Notes: generated by a model from the sequence alone, not told the origin. Positions 19,192 to 29,321 are shown, counted from the stretch's first letter. The stretch is 64,000 bases of DNA from Arthrobacter pityocampae (GCF_002927275.1 NZ_PRKW01000004.1:1-64000); one strand, 5' to 3'. Made by a program: numbers and translations.

Positions 19192-21681
19192 CTACCGTGG
19201 GTCAAAAGGGGCCCCGGCCGCGCTGGCTGCCAGCCACGGCGCCACCTGATGGCCAGGCATCGGCTCCGCCCAGAGGAAGCCCTGTGCAAGCCCGACGCCG
19301 AGGGTCTCGAGCTCCCGAAGGTGGTCCTCGGACTCGACGCCTTCGGCGACGACGTCGAGTCCGAGGGCGCCCGCCATCATCGTCACCGCAGCGACGATCG
19401 GACGTGCGTGGGCGTCACTGCCGTCCAGCCCCTCCACGAACGACCGGTCGATCTTGAGGGTGGTGACGGGCAGTCGGCTCAGGTAGCTCAGGGAGGAGTA
19501 GCCGGTGCCGAAGTCATCGACCGACAGCCCGATCCCCATGCTGCGGAGCCGCGTGAGTGTGGTCATGGACCGTTCGACGTCTTTCATCACGGCGGATTCG
19601 GTGATCTCCAGTTCGACCGCCGAGGGGTCGATCCCCGCGTTCTCCATGGCTTCCGCAACTGTCGCGACCAGACCGTGATCCTGCAGTTGGCGGGCGGAGA
19701 GGTTCACGGCGATTCGGAGCCCGGACGCCCCAGGCACCTGGGCGCGCCATGCCTGCGCCTGGGTGAGCGCGTTCTCGAGCACCCATCGGCCGAGTTCGAC
19801 GATCAGCCCGGTCTCCTCGGCGACCGGGATGAACTCGGCCGGCGGGACGAGGCCGTACTTCGGGTGCCTCCAGCGCAGGAGGGCTTCGAAGCCGGTGGGC
19901 GTTCGGCCGTCGATGCGGAGGATCGGTTGGTAATGGAGCTCGAGTTCGCCCCGTTCGGCAGCACGCGGAAGGTAGGAGCCGATATCGAGGCGCGTCTCGG
20001 CCTGTCGGTGCATCGACTCGTCGAAGACGACGCCGTCGATCCGGCCCGCCTCTTTCGCGAAGTACATGGCCGCATCCGCCTGGTGCAGGAGCGACTCCGC
20101 GGTGGCGTTCGGTGAGGAGAGCGCGATGCCGATACTGACGCTGACGAAGAGTTCCTGGCCCAGGAGGTCGAAGGGGACCTGCACCTCGGCGCCGATGCGC
20201 CCGGCGAGATCGTGGGCTGCCGCGAGGGTGAGGTCGGCGCACACGATCACGAACTCGTCGCCGGCGAAGCGGGCCAAGGTGTCCGTGGGGCGCACTGCAC
20301 TCCGCAGACGCGCGGCGAGCTGGATGAGGAGGCTGTCTCCGGCGGCGTGGCCCAGCCCGTCGTTGACCACCTTGAAGCGGTTCACGTCGAGGAAGAGCAC
20401 GCCCACCTGCGTCCCGGCCCGCTCGCCGTCGTGGAGTTCCTCCTCGATGCGGTGCGCCAGGAGCGCGCGGTTCGCGAGTCCGGTCAGCGGGTCGTGGAAC
20501 GCCAGCCGTTGGAGAGCCTCCTCGGCGAGCTTGCGCTCCGTGATGTCCACGGCGGTCTCGAGCAGGCGCACCAGTACCCCGTCACGGTGTTCAGCCGTGG
20601 CCCTCGTATGCACCCAGCGGACCTCGCCGCTGGGACGCAGGATCCGGTGGACGAGTTTCAGTGGGGGCCCTCCGGTTTCGAGGTCGTGCCAGGCCTGCCG
20701 CACCCGCTCGCGGTCCTCGGGGTGCAGCACCGAGTGCCAGAGCTCCTCGGTCGGCTCCTCGGTCACCGGCAGTCCGTGGATCCGGAAGTATTCGTCCGAC
20801 CACCACCGCCGCCCCGTCACCATGTTGACCTCGACCGATCCCACATGGGCGATCTCCTGCGCGAAAGTGAGCCGGTCCCTCTCATGCTCCGCGGCGGCGC
20901 GCTGCTGCTGGGATTCGGTGATGTTGCGCGTGATCGCGGACGTCCCTGCGACCCGACCTGAGCTGTCGAGGACCGGAGACAGCGTCACGGACACCTCGAT
21001 GTGGGATCCGTCCCGGCGTCGCGCCAGAGCCTGCGCGGCGGAGACGCCCCTCCCCTCCGCGAGCGCCTCGAGGAACTCTTTCCTGATCCCGGGAGCGTCC
21101 TTCGGAGCCAGGATCTCCACGCTGCGGCCGACGGCCTGCCCGGCGCTGTGGCCGTACATCGTCTCGGCTCCGATATTCCAACTGGTGATAATGCGATCGG
21201 TATCGACCCCAATGATGGCGTCCCCCGACGCATCCACCAGGCAGGCGAGCCGCCGCAGGGATACGAGGTCCGCGGGCTCCGTAGTCCGGAGCCGAGAGAG
21301 GACGACGACGCCCCCGTGCCGCCGGATATGGGTCAGGACGTCGGCGTCCCGGTGCTGCACCCGGCATTGCTCCACCTCACCGTCGATGACCTGCCGGAGT
21401 CCGTTCAGGAGCCGCGCCGCGTCTCCCGGTACCGGGGCACTCGCCGCAGCGCTCCTCCACAGTTCGAGGCACGAGTCGCCGACGCCGACGTGCTCCGCCG
21501 GCTGATCGATCCAGTGGTTGTTGACGGCGAGGACCACGCCCTCGCCGTCCAGCACCGCAACGGGCAGCGGCAGGGCGTCGAGGATCTCCCAGGAGCGGCT
21601 GTCCGGGTGCCCCTCCGGCATCGCGCGCGCGACGGGCAGCGCGGACGGCGCGGAGCCGGACCGGCCGGGGAGAGAGGGCAT
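19192..21681 (-). CDS. PAS-PAS-GGDEF-EAL c-di-GMP signalling protein
   Basis: 829 residues, no membrane segment. Two clear PAS/PAC repeats (about 140-255, with DASGDAIIGVDTDRIITSWN; and 265-385, with VGSVEVNMVTGRRWWSDEYF and HPEDRERVRQAW), plus a weak PAS-like segment before them. Then a GGDEF domain (DPLTGLANRALL, FLDVNRFKVVNDGLGH) whose signature is RFAGDEF, first Gly changed to Ala, and a complete EAL domain (FEALLRW, NLSARQL, LEITESAV, VDDFGTGYSSL, LKIDRSF, VVAEGVE, AQGFLWAEP). Phosphodiesterase activity is likely; cyclase activity uncertain. ATG chosen because a TACACT element sits six bases before it. Divergent from the pilus operon, a likely c-di-GMP input to it. Confidence 0.9.
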   Translation of the reverse strand: MPSLPGRSGSAPSALPVARAMPEGHPDSRSWEILDALPLPVAVLDGEGVVLAVNNHWIDQPAEHVGVGDSCLELWRSAAASAPVPGDAARLLNGLRQVIDGEVEQCRVQHRDADVLTHIRRHGGVVVLSRLRTTEPADLVSLRRLACLVDASGDAIIGVDTDRIITSWNIGAETMYGHSAGQAVGRSVEILAPKDAPGIRKEFLEALAEGRGVSAAQALARRRDGSHIEVSVTLSPVLDSSGRVAGTSAITRNITESQQQRAAAEHERDRLTFAQEIAHVGSVEVNMVTGRRWWSDEYFRIHGLPVTEEPTEELWHSVLHPEDRERVRQAWHDLETGGPPLKLVHRILRPSGEVRWVHTRATAEHRDGVLVRLLETAVDITERKLAEEALQRLAFHDPLTGLANRALLAHRIEEELHDGERAGTQVGVLFLDVNRFKVVNDGLGHAAGDSLLIQLAARLRSAVRPTDTLARFAGDEFVIVCADLTLAAAHDLAGRIGAEVQVPFDLLGQELFVSVSIGIALSSPNATAESLLHQADAAMYFAKEAGRIDGVVFDESMHRQAETRLDIGSYLPRAAERGELELHYQPILRIDGRTPTGFEALLRWRHPKYGLVPPAEFIPVAEETGLIVELGRWVLENALTQAQAWRAQVPGASGLRIAVNLSARQLQDHGLVATVAEAMENAGIDPSAVELEITESAVMKDVERSMTTLTRLRSMGIGLSVDDFGTGYSSLSYLSRLPVTTLKIDRSFVEGLDGSDAHARPIVAAVTMMAGALGLDVVAEGVESEDHLRELETLGVGLAQGFLWAEPMPGHQVAPWLAASAAGAPFDPR

Positions 21682-21687
21682 GCCGAC

Positions 21688-21693
21688 AGTGTA
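21688..21693 (-). promoter_or_regulatory. Candidate -10 for a leaderless PAS-GGDEF-EAL message
   Basis: TACACT on the minus strand ends six bases before the ATG at 21681, so transcription starting about seven bases on would begin at or next to the ATG. No convincing -35 was found. This argues against the upstream in-frame GTG at 21723 as the start. Confidence 0.35.
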
Positions 21694-21861
21694 GGACGGG
21701 CGCTTCGAGTAGTAGTGGTACACGCCGGATTCCCGCGGAGCGGCGGGTGCCGAGGCAGGGCAAGCGCAGGTTCTCCGCAGGTCGCCCGCAGAGCCGGATA
21801 CGGATTTGCGAATGTTCGGGCAGCATCAGGGCAAACCCGGTTTCTCACGCGTCCGCGTTGC

Positions 21862-21867
21862 TAGCTT
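21862..21867 (+). promoter_or_regulatory. Candidate extended -10 of the flp pilus operon
   Basis: TGC directly before TAGCTT gives an extended -10 form; transcription would begin near 21874, leaving a 45-base leader with AGGAG seven bases before the flp ATG. No good -35, which would fit an activated promoter, though that is only an inference. Confidence 0.3.
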
Positions 21868-21918
21868 TCTGGCAGCGCTGGCGCTGGGTCAGCCGCCGTC
21901 CCCCTCAGGAGTTACCTC

Positions 21919-22122
21919 ATGATCAACTATCTCGCAGCGAGCCTGCACACCCTCGGATTCACCGTCCAGTCCCGCCTCCGCCGTGAAGAGACCGGAGCCA
22001 CTGCCGTCGAGTACGGCATCATGGTCGCGCTCATCGCCGTCGTCCTCGTTGGAGGCGTCACCCTTTTCGGCGGCGCCCTCGATACGTTCTTTAGAGGCCT
22101 GTTTGCCCAGCTGACGATTTAA
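21919..22122 (+). CDS. flp: Flp-type (type IVb) pilin
   Basis: 67 residues, the expected size of a Flp major pilin. A basic leader ends in REETG, followed by ATAVEYGIMVALIAVVLVGGV: the Gly before Ala, Glu at +5 and Tyr at +6 are the type IVb prepilin peptidase site and signature, and the hydrophobic run forms the pilus-core helix. The export leader is long (about 25 residues). First gene of the Tad cluster, followed at once by a perfect hairpin that would favour pilin over machinery transcripts. The prepilin peptidase that should process it is encoded at 32027. Confidence 0.92.
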   Translation: MINYLAASLHTLGFTVQSRLRREETGATAVEYGIMVALIAVVLVGGVTLFGGALDTFFRGLFAQLTI

Positions 22123-22150
22123 ATCCCTCGTCTACCGAGCCGACTTCAAA

Positions 22151-22182
22151 GCCGGGTGGCAACCACAAGGTTGCCACCCGGC
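22151..22182 (+). terminator. Hairpin after flp, probable partial terminator
   Basis: A perfect 14-bp stem (22151-22164 with 22169-22182) with loop ACAA between flp and the TadE-like gene, lacking a T-run. It could end most flp transcripts or protect their 3' end, giving more pilin than assembly proteins; read-through is needed for the downstream genes unless they have another promoter, and the 18 bases before the next ATG are too short for one. Confidence 0.65.
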
Positions 22183-22200
22183 GCTAATGAGGAGACCCCC

Positions 22201-22596
22201 ATGCAGTCGAGACGGAGTGACCGCGGTGCCGTCGCCGTCGAACTCGCACTGGTTCTCCCGGTCCTGATCCTGCTGCTGTTTGGGATCATCGAGGTGAGCC
22301 GGGCCTACAACGCCCAGGTGACACTCACCAGCGCCGCCCGTGAAGGTGTGCGCGTTGTTGCAATCGCAAAGAATGACGCAGCGGCGACCAACAGAGCTGT
22401 CCTCGCGGCCAACGCTTCCATCCCTCAGGTGAACGCATCAACAGTATCAATCACCCGCTCCCCGGCCGGGGCGGTGAACACCTGCCCCGTGGGCAGCACC
22501 GTGACCGTGACCATCACCTACACGATGACCACCCTCACCGGGATCGCGGCCCCGTTCACTCTTCGCGGTAAAGGAGTCATGCTGTGCGGCGGATGA
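22201..22596 (+). CDS. TadE-like pseudopilin
   Basis: 131 residues. DRGAVAVELALVLPVLILLLFGIIEVSRAY is a TadE signature: a short basic leader, GAVAVE with Glu at +5 relative to the cleavage site, and one hydrophobic helix. The remainder is an extracytoplasmic beta-rich region with two Cys (TCPVG and LCGG) that may pair. The ATG has GAGGAG eight bases upstream, which decides it over the longer reading from 22156. Minor pilins of this type are needed for Flp pilus assembly in other bacteria. Confidence 0.88.
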   Translation: MQSRRSDRGAVAVELALVLPVLILLLFGIIEVSRAYNAQVTLTSAAREGVRVVAIAKNDAAATNRAVLAANASIPQVNASTVSITRSPAGAVNTCPVGSTVTVTITYTMTTLTGIAAPFTLRGKGVMLCGG

Positions 22597-23627
22597 AGCA
22601 AGATATCGCGCGCCAAAGACGAGACGAACGAGGGGCCATCAGCGTCATTGTGGCCCTCACCATGGTGGTCCTCCTTGGCTTCGCAGCTGTGGCCATCGAT
22701 GTTGGCATGGTTTACGCCGAGAGAGCGCAACTGCAGAACGGAGCCGACGCCGCTTCTATCGCAACGGCCCAAGAATGTGCACTGATGGCGACGGACGTCG
22801 ACTGCACCGGGATTCCCGTAATCGCGCGGAGTCTCGTGAACAGCAACGCCCTCGACGACAGAAGCAACATCAAGGATTTCGTGATTAACAGATCCACCCG
22901 GAAAGTCACCGTGATCACCGGAGCCCTCAAGAATGGGCAGGCACCCAACCACGTTTCTCTAATCTTCGCGAAAACATTCGGGATTACATCGACAGAGGTG
23001 AACGCGTCCTCCACCGCCGAATGGGGCAGCCCCGTCTCGGGGCCGGCCCCCTTCCCCATCACTTTCTCGGAGTGCGAACTCAAGGACGGGCCAGGCTGGC
23101 AGGTTGTCGAATACCGTAAGAAATCCGACGGCACGCCGGCCTGCGCCGGTGGCCCACCCGGCGGCTTCGGAAGCCTGGACCACGTCTCGGGCAAGTGCGA
23201 AGCCATCATCGACATCAGCAAGGCTGCGTCGGGAAGCAACACCGGCAATAACGGCGCTCCCTTGTACTGCACATCCCTGCTCACCGAATGGCGCACCAAG
23301 ATCGAAGCGGGAACACCTCCGATCGGCCTGTTCCCCATTTACGACAAGGTCACTGACAGCGGCTCGAACGGTGTGTACCACCTCATCGGCTTCGCCGCGT
23401 TCGAAGTGCACGGCTGGAAGTTGAAGCAGGAGGGCAGCTCCGGGTTCCCGGACTCGTTCCGTGACAACTACTACCCCGGCTACAAGTGCAGTTCCGTGAA
23501 GTGCGTCGGCATCATCGGCCGGTTCGTGAAGATGGTGTCCCTCGATGACGCCTACACGCTGGGCGCCTTCAACCCGACGATGGGCACCGCCGTCGTCCGC
23601 CTCACCCTCGAGAAAGCAACGCCATGA
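22593..23627 (+). CDS. TadG-like pilus-associated protein with Cys-rich exported domain
   Basis: About 344 residues. DERGAISVIVALTMVVLLGFAAVAIDVGMVYAERAQLQNGADAAS is the TadG-like N-terminal segment (one membrane helix followed by the AQLQNGADAA motif). The exported part of about 280 residues contains eight Cys (ECALM, VDCTG, SECEL, ACAGG, GKCEA, YCTSL, YKCSS, VKCVG) and no domain I recognise. ATG 22593 overlaps the TadE-like stop (ATGA); GTG 22584 is an alternative. Its base composition is visibly less GC-rich than the neighbouring genes. It overlaps cpaB by four bases. Possible tip or minor pilin. Confidence 0.82.
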   Translation: MKQDIARQRRDERGAISVIVALTMVVLLGFAAVAIDVGMVYAERAQLQNGADAASIATAQECALMATDVDCTGIPVIARSLVNSNALDDRSNIKDFVINRSTRKVTVITGALKNGQAPNHVSLIFAKTFGITSTEVNASSTAEWGSPVSGPAPFPITFSECELKDGPGWQVVEYRKKSDGTPACAGGPPGGFGSLDHVSGKCEAIIDISKAASGSNTGNNGAPLYCTSLLTEWRTKIEAGTPPIGLFPIYDKVTDSGSNGVYHLIGFAAFEVHGWKLKQEGSSGFPDSFRDNYYPGYKCSSVKCVGIIGRFVKMVSLDDAYTLGAFNPTMGTAVVRLTLEKATP

Positions 23628-24391
23628 AATCCCGTCTCCTCGCCGGCGTCGCAGCCGTTGTCCTCGGGCTCCTCGGAGCGATGATGCTCTTCGGGTACGC
23701 GCAGGGAGCAGAGGCCCGAGCGGTTCAAAGCCTCGACCCCGTGGAGGTCCTGGTGGTGACAACGGAGATCCCCGCAGGAACACCGGCCGAGGACCTGCTC
23801 CCCTTCCTCACTACGGAGACTCTTCCAGCCACTGCCGTGAATCCCTTAGCGCTGGAAGACCTCGATGCGGCAGGTGGGAAGATCACGTCGGACGATCTCC
23901 TGCCCGGCGAACAATTGCTGGCGGAACGCCTCGTGAATCCGCAGGACGCAGAGCTGACGGATCGTCCCAATGTGCCGGAGGGTCTTCAAGAGGTTTCCTT
24001 CGCACTCGATCCCGGGCGCGCGGTCGGCGGCAACGTCACGCCGGGAGATACGGTCGGCGTCTTCATCTCCACGGAGGTGGACCCCGCGCCGGAAGGACTC
24101 GAGCCGCGGATGACCCAGCTGGTGCTGCACAAGGTCCTGGTCACGTCGGTCCAGCGAGCCCCCACCGAGGCTGCTCCCGATGCTGACGCAACGCCCGAGG
24201 AACAGGCCCGAGCAGAAGCGGAAGCCCTGCCGAGTGGCTCACTCATGCTGACCGTGGCCGTCACCGAGGAGCAGGCGACGAAGGTGGTCTTCGGGAACGA
24301 GTTCGGGACCATCTGGCTCAGCAGGGAACCCGCCACGGCCACCGAAAGCCCCGACCCCATCACCATCCACGACAAGGTCCTGTACCGATGA
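23624..24391 (+). CDS. cpaB: CpaB/RcpC-like Flp pilus assembly protein
   Basis: 255 residues: one N-terminal membrane helix (LLAGVAAVVLGLLGAMMLFGYA), then a SAF domain (VLVVTTEIPAGTPAEDL, ITSDDLLPGEQLLAERLVNP) and the RcpC region (VSFALDPGRAVGGNVTPGDTVGVF). An Ala/Glu-rich stretch (about 185-205) breaks the second part. CpaB proteins lie at the cell surface and in Gram-negatives work with the secretin; in Gram-positives, which lack a secretin, the role is unclear. ATGA overlaps on both sides couple it to the TadG-like gene and tadZ. Confidence 0.87.
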   Translation: MKSRLLAGVAAVVLGLLGAMMLFGYAQGAEARAVQSLDPVEVLVVTTEIPAGTPAEDLLPFLTTETLPATAVNPLALEDLDAAGGKITSDDLLPGEQLLAERLVNPQDAELTDRPNVPEGLQEVSFALDPGRAVGGNVTPGDTVGVFISTEVDPAPEGLEPRMTQLVLHKVLVTSVQRAPTEAAPDADATPEEQARAEAEALPSGSLMLTVAVTEEQATKVVFGNEFGTIWLSREPATATESPDPITIHDKVLYR

Positions 24392-25580
24392 GCAGATTCG
24401 TCCTGATCACCCCCAGTTCGGACTTCGAACAGAAACTCCGCCAGGCCGTCGCCGGCGGACTCCAGGGACACGTGAAGAGCCTGCCCGCGAGCGTCCTGAC
24501 CGGGGACCCGGCGTCCGTCCTCGACCAGCTGGGGCTGGAACGGCCGGAGGTCCTGGTCTTCGGACCGGGCATCGCCATCGAGGACGCGCTGCGCCTCGCC
24601 CTGGTGGTGGACGTGACCTTCCCGGAGATCAGCGTGGTGCTCGTCCACGACGACCACCCGGACATCGCCCTGCAGGCCATGCGCGCCGGCGTCCGCGACA
24701 TCCTCTCCCCGCTCGCGGACATCGCGAGCATCCGCGCCCAGCTCGAGCGCGCCTGCCAGGCCTTCGCGACACGCCAACGCACCGGTAGGCAGGCGCCCCG
24801 CGAGCAGCAGAACGGCCTCGTCATCGGCGTCTTCTCCCCGAAGGGCGGCGTCGGCAAGACGACGGTCGCCACCAACCTCGCCGTCGGCCTGGGCAGGCTC
24901 GCCCCGATGGGCGTGGTCATCGTGGACCTCGACCTCCAGTTCGGCGACGTCGGCACCGGCCTCTACCTGACCCCCGAGTACTCGGTACTCGACGCCGTCT
25001 CGGGCGCTGCCACCCAGGACTCGATGGTCCTCAAGGCCTTCCTGACCCCGCACCCCTCCGGCATCTATGCCCTCTGCGGTCCCCGGAACCCCGCCGACGC
25101 CGACCGCGTCACCTCGGCCCAGGTGACCCGCCTCATCCAGCAGCTCGCGCTGGAGTTCCAGTACGTCGTCGTCGATACCGGTCCCGGCCTCACCGAGCCC
25201 AGCCTCGCCGCCCTCGAGCAGTGCACCGACGCCGTCTGGGTGACCGGCATGGACGTGCCGAGCGTCCGCGGGCTGCGCACGGGCCTCGACGTACTCCAGC
25301 AGCTCAACCTCATGCCCGAGACCCGCCACGTGGTCCTGAACTTCGCCGACTCGAGGACGGGGCTCTCGGTCGCGGACATCGAGGCGACCCTCAATGTGCC
25401 CGTGGACGTGTCCGTCCCCCGCTCGCGGGCCATCACCCTCGCCACGAACCGGGGCGTCCCCCTCCTGCAGGACAGGGTCCGCGATCCGGCGACGAAGAGC
25501 CTCACCGAGCTCGTGCAGCGGTTCGACCACGAGTGGCGCGCCAAATCGCAGCGGAAGCTGCACCGCCGCGTGGTGGTCCG

Positions 25581-25584
<4 letters not shown>
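24388..25584 (+). CDS. tadZ: TadZ/CpaE-like pilus-localizing ATPase
   Basis: 398 residues. The N-terminal 130 residues resemble a receiver domain whose phospho-acceptor region reads VLVFGPGIAI, without the usual Asp, as in other CpaE/TadZ proteins. From about residue 146 comes a ParA/MinD-type ATPase: VFSPKGGVGKTTVATNLA (deviant Walker A), VDLDLQFGDVGTGL and VVDTGPGLTEPSLAAL. It probably places the pilus machine at a cell site. Four-base overlaps with cpaB and tadA. Confidence 0.9.
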
Positions 25585-27020
<1,436 letters not shown>

Positions 27021-27024
27021 GCGC

Positions 27025-27960
27025 ATGCCCCTCCTTCTCGCCGGGGGCGCCGTCCTGGTGGTCAGTGCGATCGTCCTCCTGCTGATCGCGTTCCAGCCTG
27101 CCCAGTCGCCCGTCCCGCCGGACCGGCGCCGCCCGCCCGTCCAGCAGCAGAACTCGCAGCTCTCGCGCTTCGCGGGCGCCGTGGGGCGCGCCATGGATGG
27201 GTACCTGCGCCGGCACCCGATGCGCTTCCTCGACCAGAACGCCCTCGAGACGGCGGGCATCCGGATCAGCCAGGCCGAGGTCTACCTGCTCGTGGGCCTC
27301 GGCGGCATCACCGGACTCCTGCTGGGCTGGGTGCTGCTCGCCCCCGTCGTCGGCGTCCTCCTGTTCCTGCTCTCCCCCGCCGTCGCGCACCTTCTCGTGT
27401 CCTTCAGGACCGGACGACGACGCCGCCGGTTCGACACGCAGCTCGGTGACACCCTGCAGCTGCTCACCGGGGGCCTGCGGGCCGGGCACAGCATCCTGCG
27501 CGCCATCGATGCCGCGGCCACGGAGGCGGACAGCCCGACGTCGGAGGAGATGCGCCGGATCGTCGCCGAGACGAGCCTCGGCAAGGATCTCCTCGCCGCG
27601 CTCATCGACACCTCGCGCCGCATGGAGAACGAGGACTTCGCGTGGATCGCGCAGGCCATCCAGATCAACCGCGAGGTGGGCGGGGACCTCGCGGAAGTGC
27701 TCGATCAGGTGGGACACACCATCCGCGAGCGCACCGAGATCAAGGGACACATCCGGGCCCTCGCGGCGGAGGGCAAGTTCTCCGCGTACATCCTTGCGGC
27801 TCTGCCCTTCGGGATCGCGCTGATCCTCACCGTGGTCAGCCCCGGATACGTCGACCCCCTGTTCACCGAACCGCTGGGCTGGGTGATGCTCGGAGCCGCC
27901 GCGGTCATGATGGCGATCGGTGGGCTCTGGCTGCGCAAGATCATCGACCTGAGATTCTGA
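27025..27960 (+). CDS. tadB: TadB inner-membrane platform protein
   Basis: 311 residues with an N-terminal membrane helix, two helices near 95-130, a type II secretion F domain (about 145-265; FDTQLGDTLQLLTGGLRAGHSI and EVGGDLAEVLDQVG) and two C-terminal helices. TadB and TadC form the membrane platform on which TadA pushes pilin into the pilus. Starts four bases after the tadA stop, with tadC ten bases downstream. Confidence 0.9.
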   Translation: MPLLLAGGAVLVVSAIVLLLIAFQPAQSPVPPDRRRPPVQQQNSQLSRFAGAVGRAMDGYLRRHPMRFLDQNALETAGIRISQAEVYLLVGLGGITGLLLGWVLLAPVVGVLLFLLSPAVAHLLVSFRTGRRRRRFDTQLGDTLQLLTGGLRAGHSILRAIDAAATEADSPTSEEMRRIVAETSLGKDLLAALIDTSRRMENEDFAWIAQAIQINREVGGDLAEVLDQVGHTIRERTEIKGHIRALAAEGKFSAYILAALPFGIALILTVVSPGYVDPLFTEPLGWVMLGAAAVMMAIGGLWLRKIIDLRF

Positions 27961-27970
27961 GGACACCGCC

Positions 27971-28852
27971 ATGGACCCGACCCTGCTCGCCTCGCTCCTG
28001 CTCACCTCGGCACCCATCGGCTACTTCACGTGGTCCCTGCTCACCTCGGACGCACGGATGCGCCGGACCGTGCAGCACAACCTCTCCCAAGGGATGGCCG
28101 GGGCAGCCGCCGTGGCGGACCGGCCGAATCCCCTCCTCCGGCTGGGTCGACGCCTCACCCCGCAGGCGTACGTCCTGAAACTGGACCACCTGCTGGCCCT
28201 CGCGGGCCGGCCGGCCTCGATGCCGCTGGCCAAGGTCCTCACCGCCAAACCCCTGCTCGGCCTGGCCGGCGGGCTGGCCGGTCTGCTGCTCCTGCAGTCG
28301 AACCTCAGCAGGCTCTTCGTGCTGCTCGCGCTCTTCGTCACGCTCCTCGGCTACTTCGTGCCCGACCTCCTCCTCTACAGCAGGGGGCAGGAACGCCAGA
28401 AGGCCATGGCCCTGGAACTGGCCAACACCCTGGATCAGATGCTGATCTCCGTGGAGGCAGGCCTGGGCTTCGAGAGCGCCATGCAGCGCGCGGGCGAGAC
28501 CGGGAAAGGGCCGCTGGCGGACGAGCTCGTCCGGACACTGCAGGACATGCAGGTGGGGCGCAGCCGGCGTGAGGCGTACCTCGCCATGGCGGACCGCAGC
28601 AGCATCCCGGAACTGCGCAGCTTCGTGAAGGCCATCGTGCAGGCGGACGCCTACGGCATCGCCCTGTCGGGCGTGCTGCGGACCCAGGCGAAGGTCATGC
28701 GCGTCAAGCGCCGTCAGCGTGCGGAGGAGAAGGCGATGAAGCTCCCTGTCGCGGTGCTCTTCCCGCTCCTGCTGTTCATCTTCCCGGTGCTGTTCATCGT
28801 GATCCTCGGGCCGGCGGCGCTCAACGTCATGGCCACGTTCGCCGGGCAGTGA
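27971..28852 (+). CDS. tadC: TadC inner-membrane platform protein
   Basis: 293 residues, a T2SF-domain protein: an N-terminal helix, a hydrophobic pair (about 95-130), the F domain (LANTLDQMLISVEAGLGFESAMQRA, and ELRSFVKAIVQADAYGIALSGVLRTQ) and a C-terminal helix LLLFIFPVLFIVILGPAAL. Partner of TadB. The AGGAC site lies 8 bases before the ATG. Last gene of the run; a weak GGAGCC/GGCTCC hairpin (28872-28890) follows. Confidence 0.9.
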   Translation: MDPTLLASLLLTSAPIGYFTWSLLTSDARMRRTVQHNLSQGMAGAAAVADRPNPLLRLGRRLTPQAYVLKLDHLLALAGRPASMPLAKVLTAKPLLGLAGGLAGLLLLQSNLSRLFVLLALFVTLLGYFVPDLLLYSRGQERQKAMALELANTLDQMLISVEAGLGFESAMQRAGETGKGPLADELVRTLQDMQVGRSRREAYLAMADRSSIPELRSFVKAIVQADAYGIALSGVLRTQAKVMRVKRRQRAEEKAMKLPVAVLFPLLLFIFPVLFIVILGPAALNVMATFAGQ

Positions 28853-28914
28853 GGACGACTGCCGCGAGACAGGAGCCATGTCCCGGCTCCCGGCTGACCG
28901 TCAGGGCGCGGTCG

Positions 28915-28920
28915 TAAGCT
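28915..28920 (+). promoter_or_regulatory. Candidate -10 of the HPt-like gene (leaderless)
   Basis: TAAGCT ends six bases before the GTG at 28927, with GCTGAC 16 bases upstream as a possible -35. No ribosome site precedes the GTG, so a leaderless message fits. This suggests that the gene is not merely the tail of the tad operon. Confidence 0.35.
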
Positions 28921-28926
28921 GTCCCC

Positions 28927-29301
28927 GTGCCTCCGAACGCCGACCCCGACCTGCCGCTCCTGGACCTCACGGTCCTCGGCGACCTCGAGCGTCAGCTGGG
29001 CGAGCCCGGCCCGGCCCGGGCCTTCGTCCGCGACTACATCGCCGCCTTCGGGGACCGCTACCTGCGGCTGGAACGCTCGATCACCGACCAGGATCCTGCC
29101 GCGGCCCTCGAGGCCGTGCTGAGCCTTCGCAGTTCATCGATCATGGTCGGTGCAGAGCGGTTGGCGGCCCTCGCCTCGGCACTCGGGACGGCCGTCTCCT
29201 CTGCCAGTCCGGGGAGCGCACGCCGCGCGCTCCCCGAGCTCGAACGCTGCGGCCTGGCCACGATCGGGAAACTCGAGACCCTCTACCTCGATCCCGTCTG
29301 A
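28927..29301 (+). CDS. HPt-like four-helix protein lacking the phosphoacceptor histidine
   Basis: 124 residues, predicted all-helical, with the HPt layout: FVRDYIAAFGDRYLRLERSI, then AALEAVLSLRSSSIMVGAERLAALA. In HPt domains the middle part reads like AHSLKGSAANLGAERL; here the His position is Leu65, the Lys is Arg68 and the Gly is Ser69, while the following GAERLA is kept. It therefore should not carry a phosphoryl group through this site. It could be a structural phosphotransfer mimic or an inhibitor. It lies tail-to-tail with the response regulator, 20 bases apart. Confidence 0.65.
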   Translation: MPPNADPDLPLLDLTVLGDLERQLGEPGPARAFVRDYIAAFGDRYLRLERSITDQDPAAALEAVLSLRSSSIMVGAERLAALASALGTAVSSASPGSARRALPELERCGLATIGKLETLYLDPV

Positions 29302-29321
29302 GCACCCCGTCTGAGCACCAG

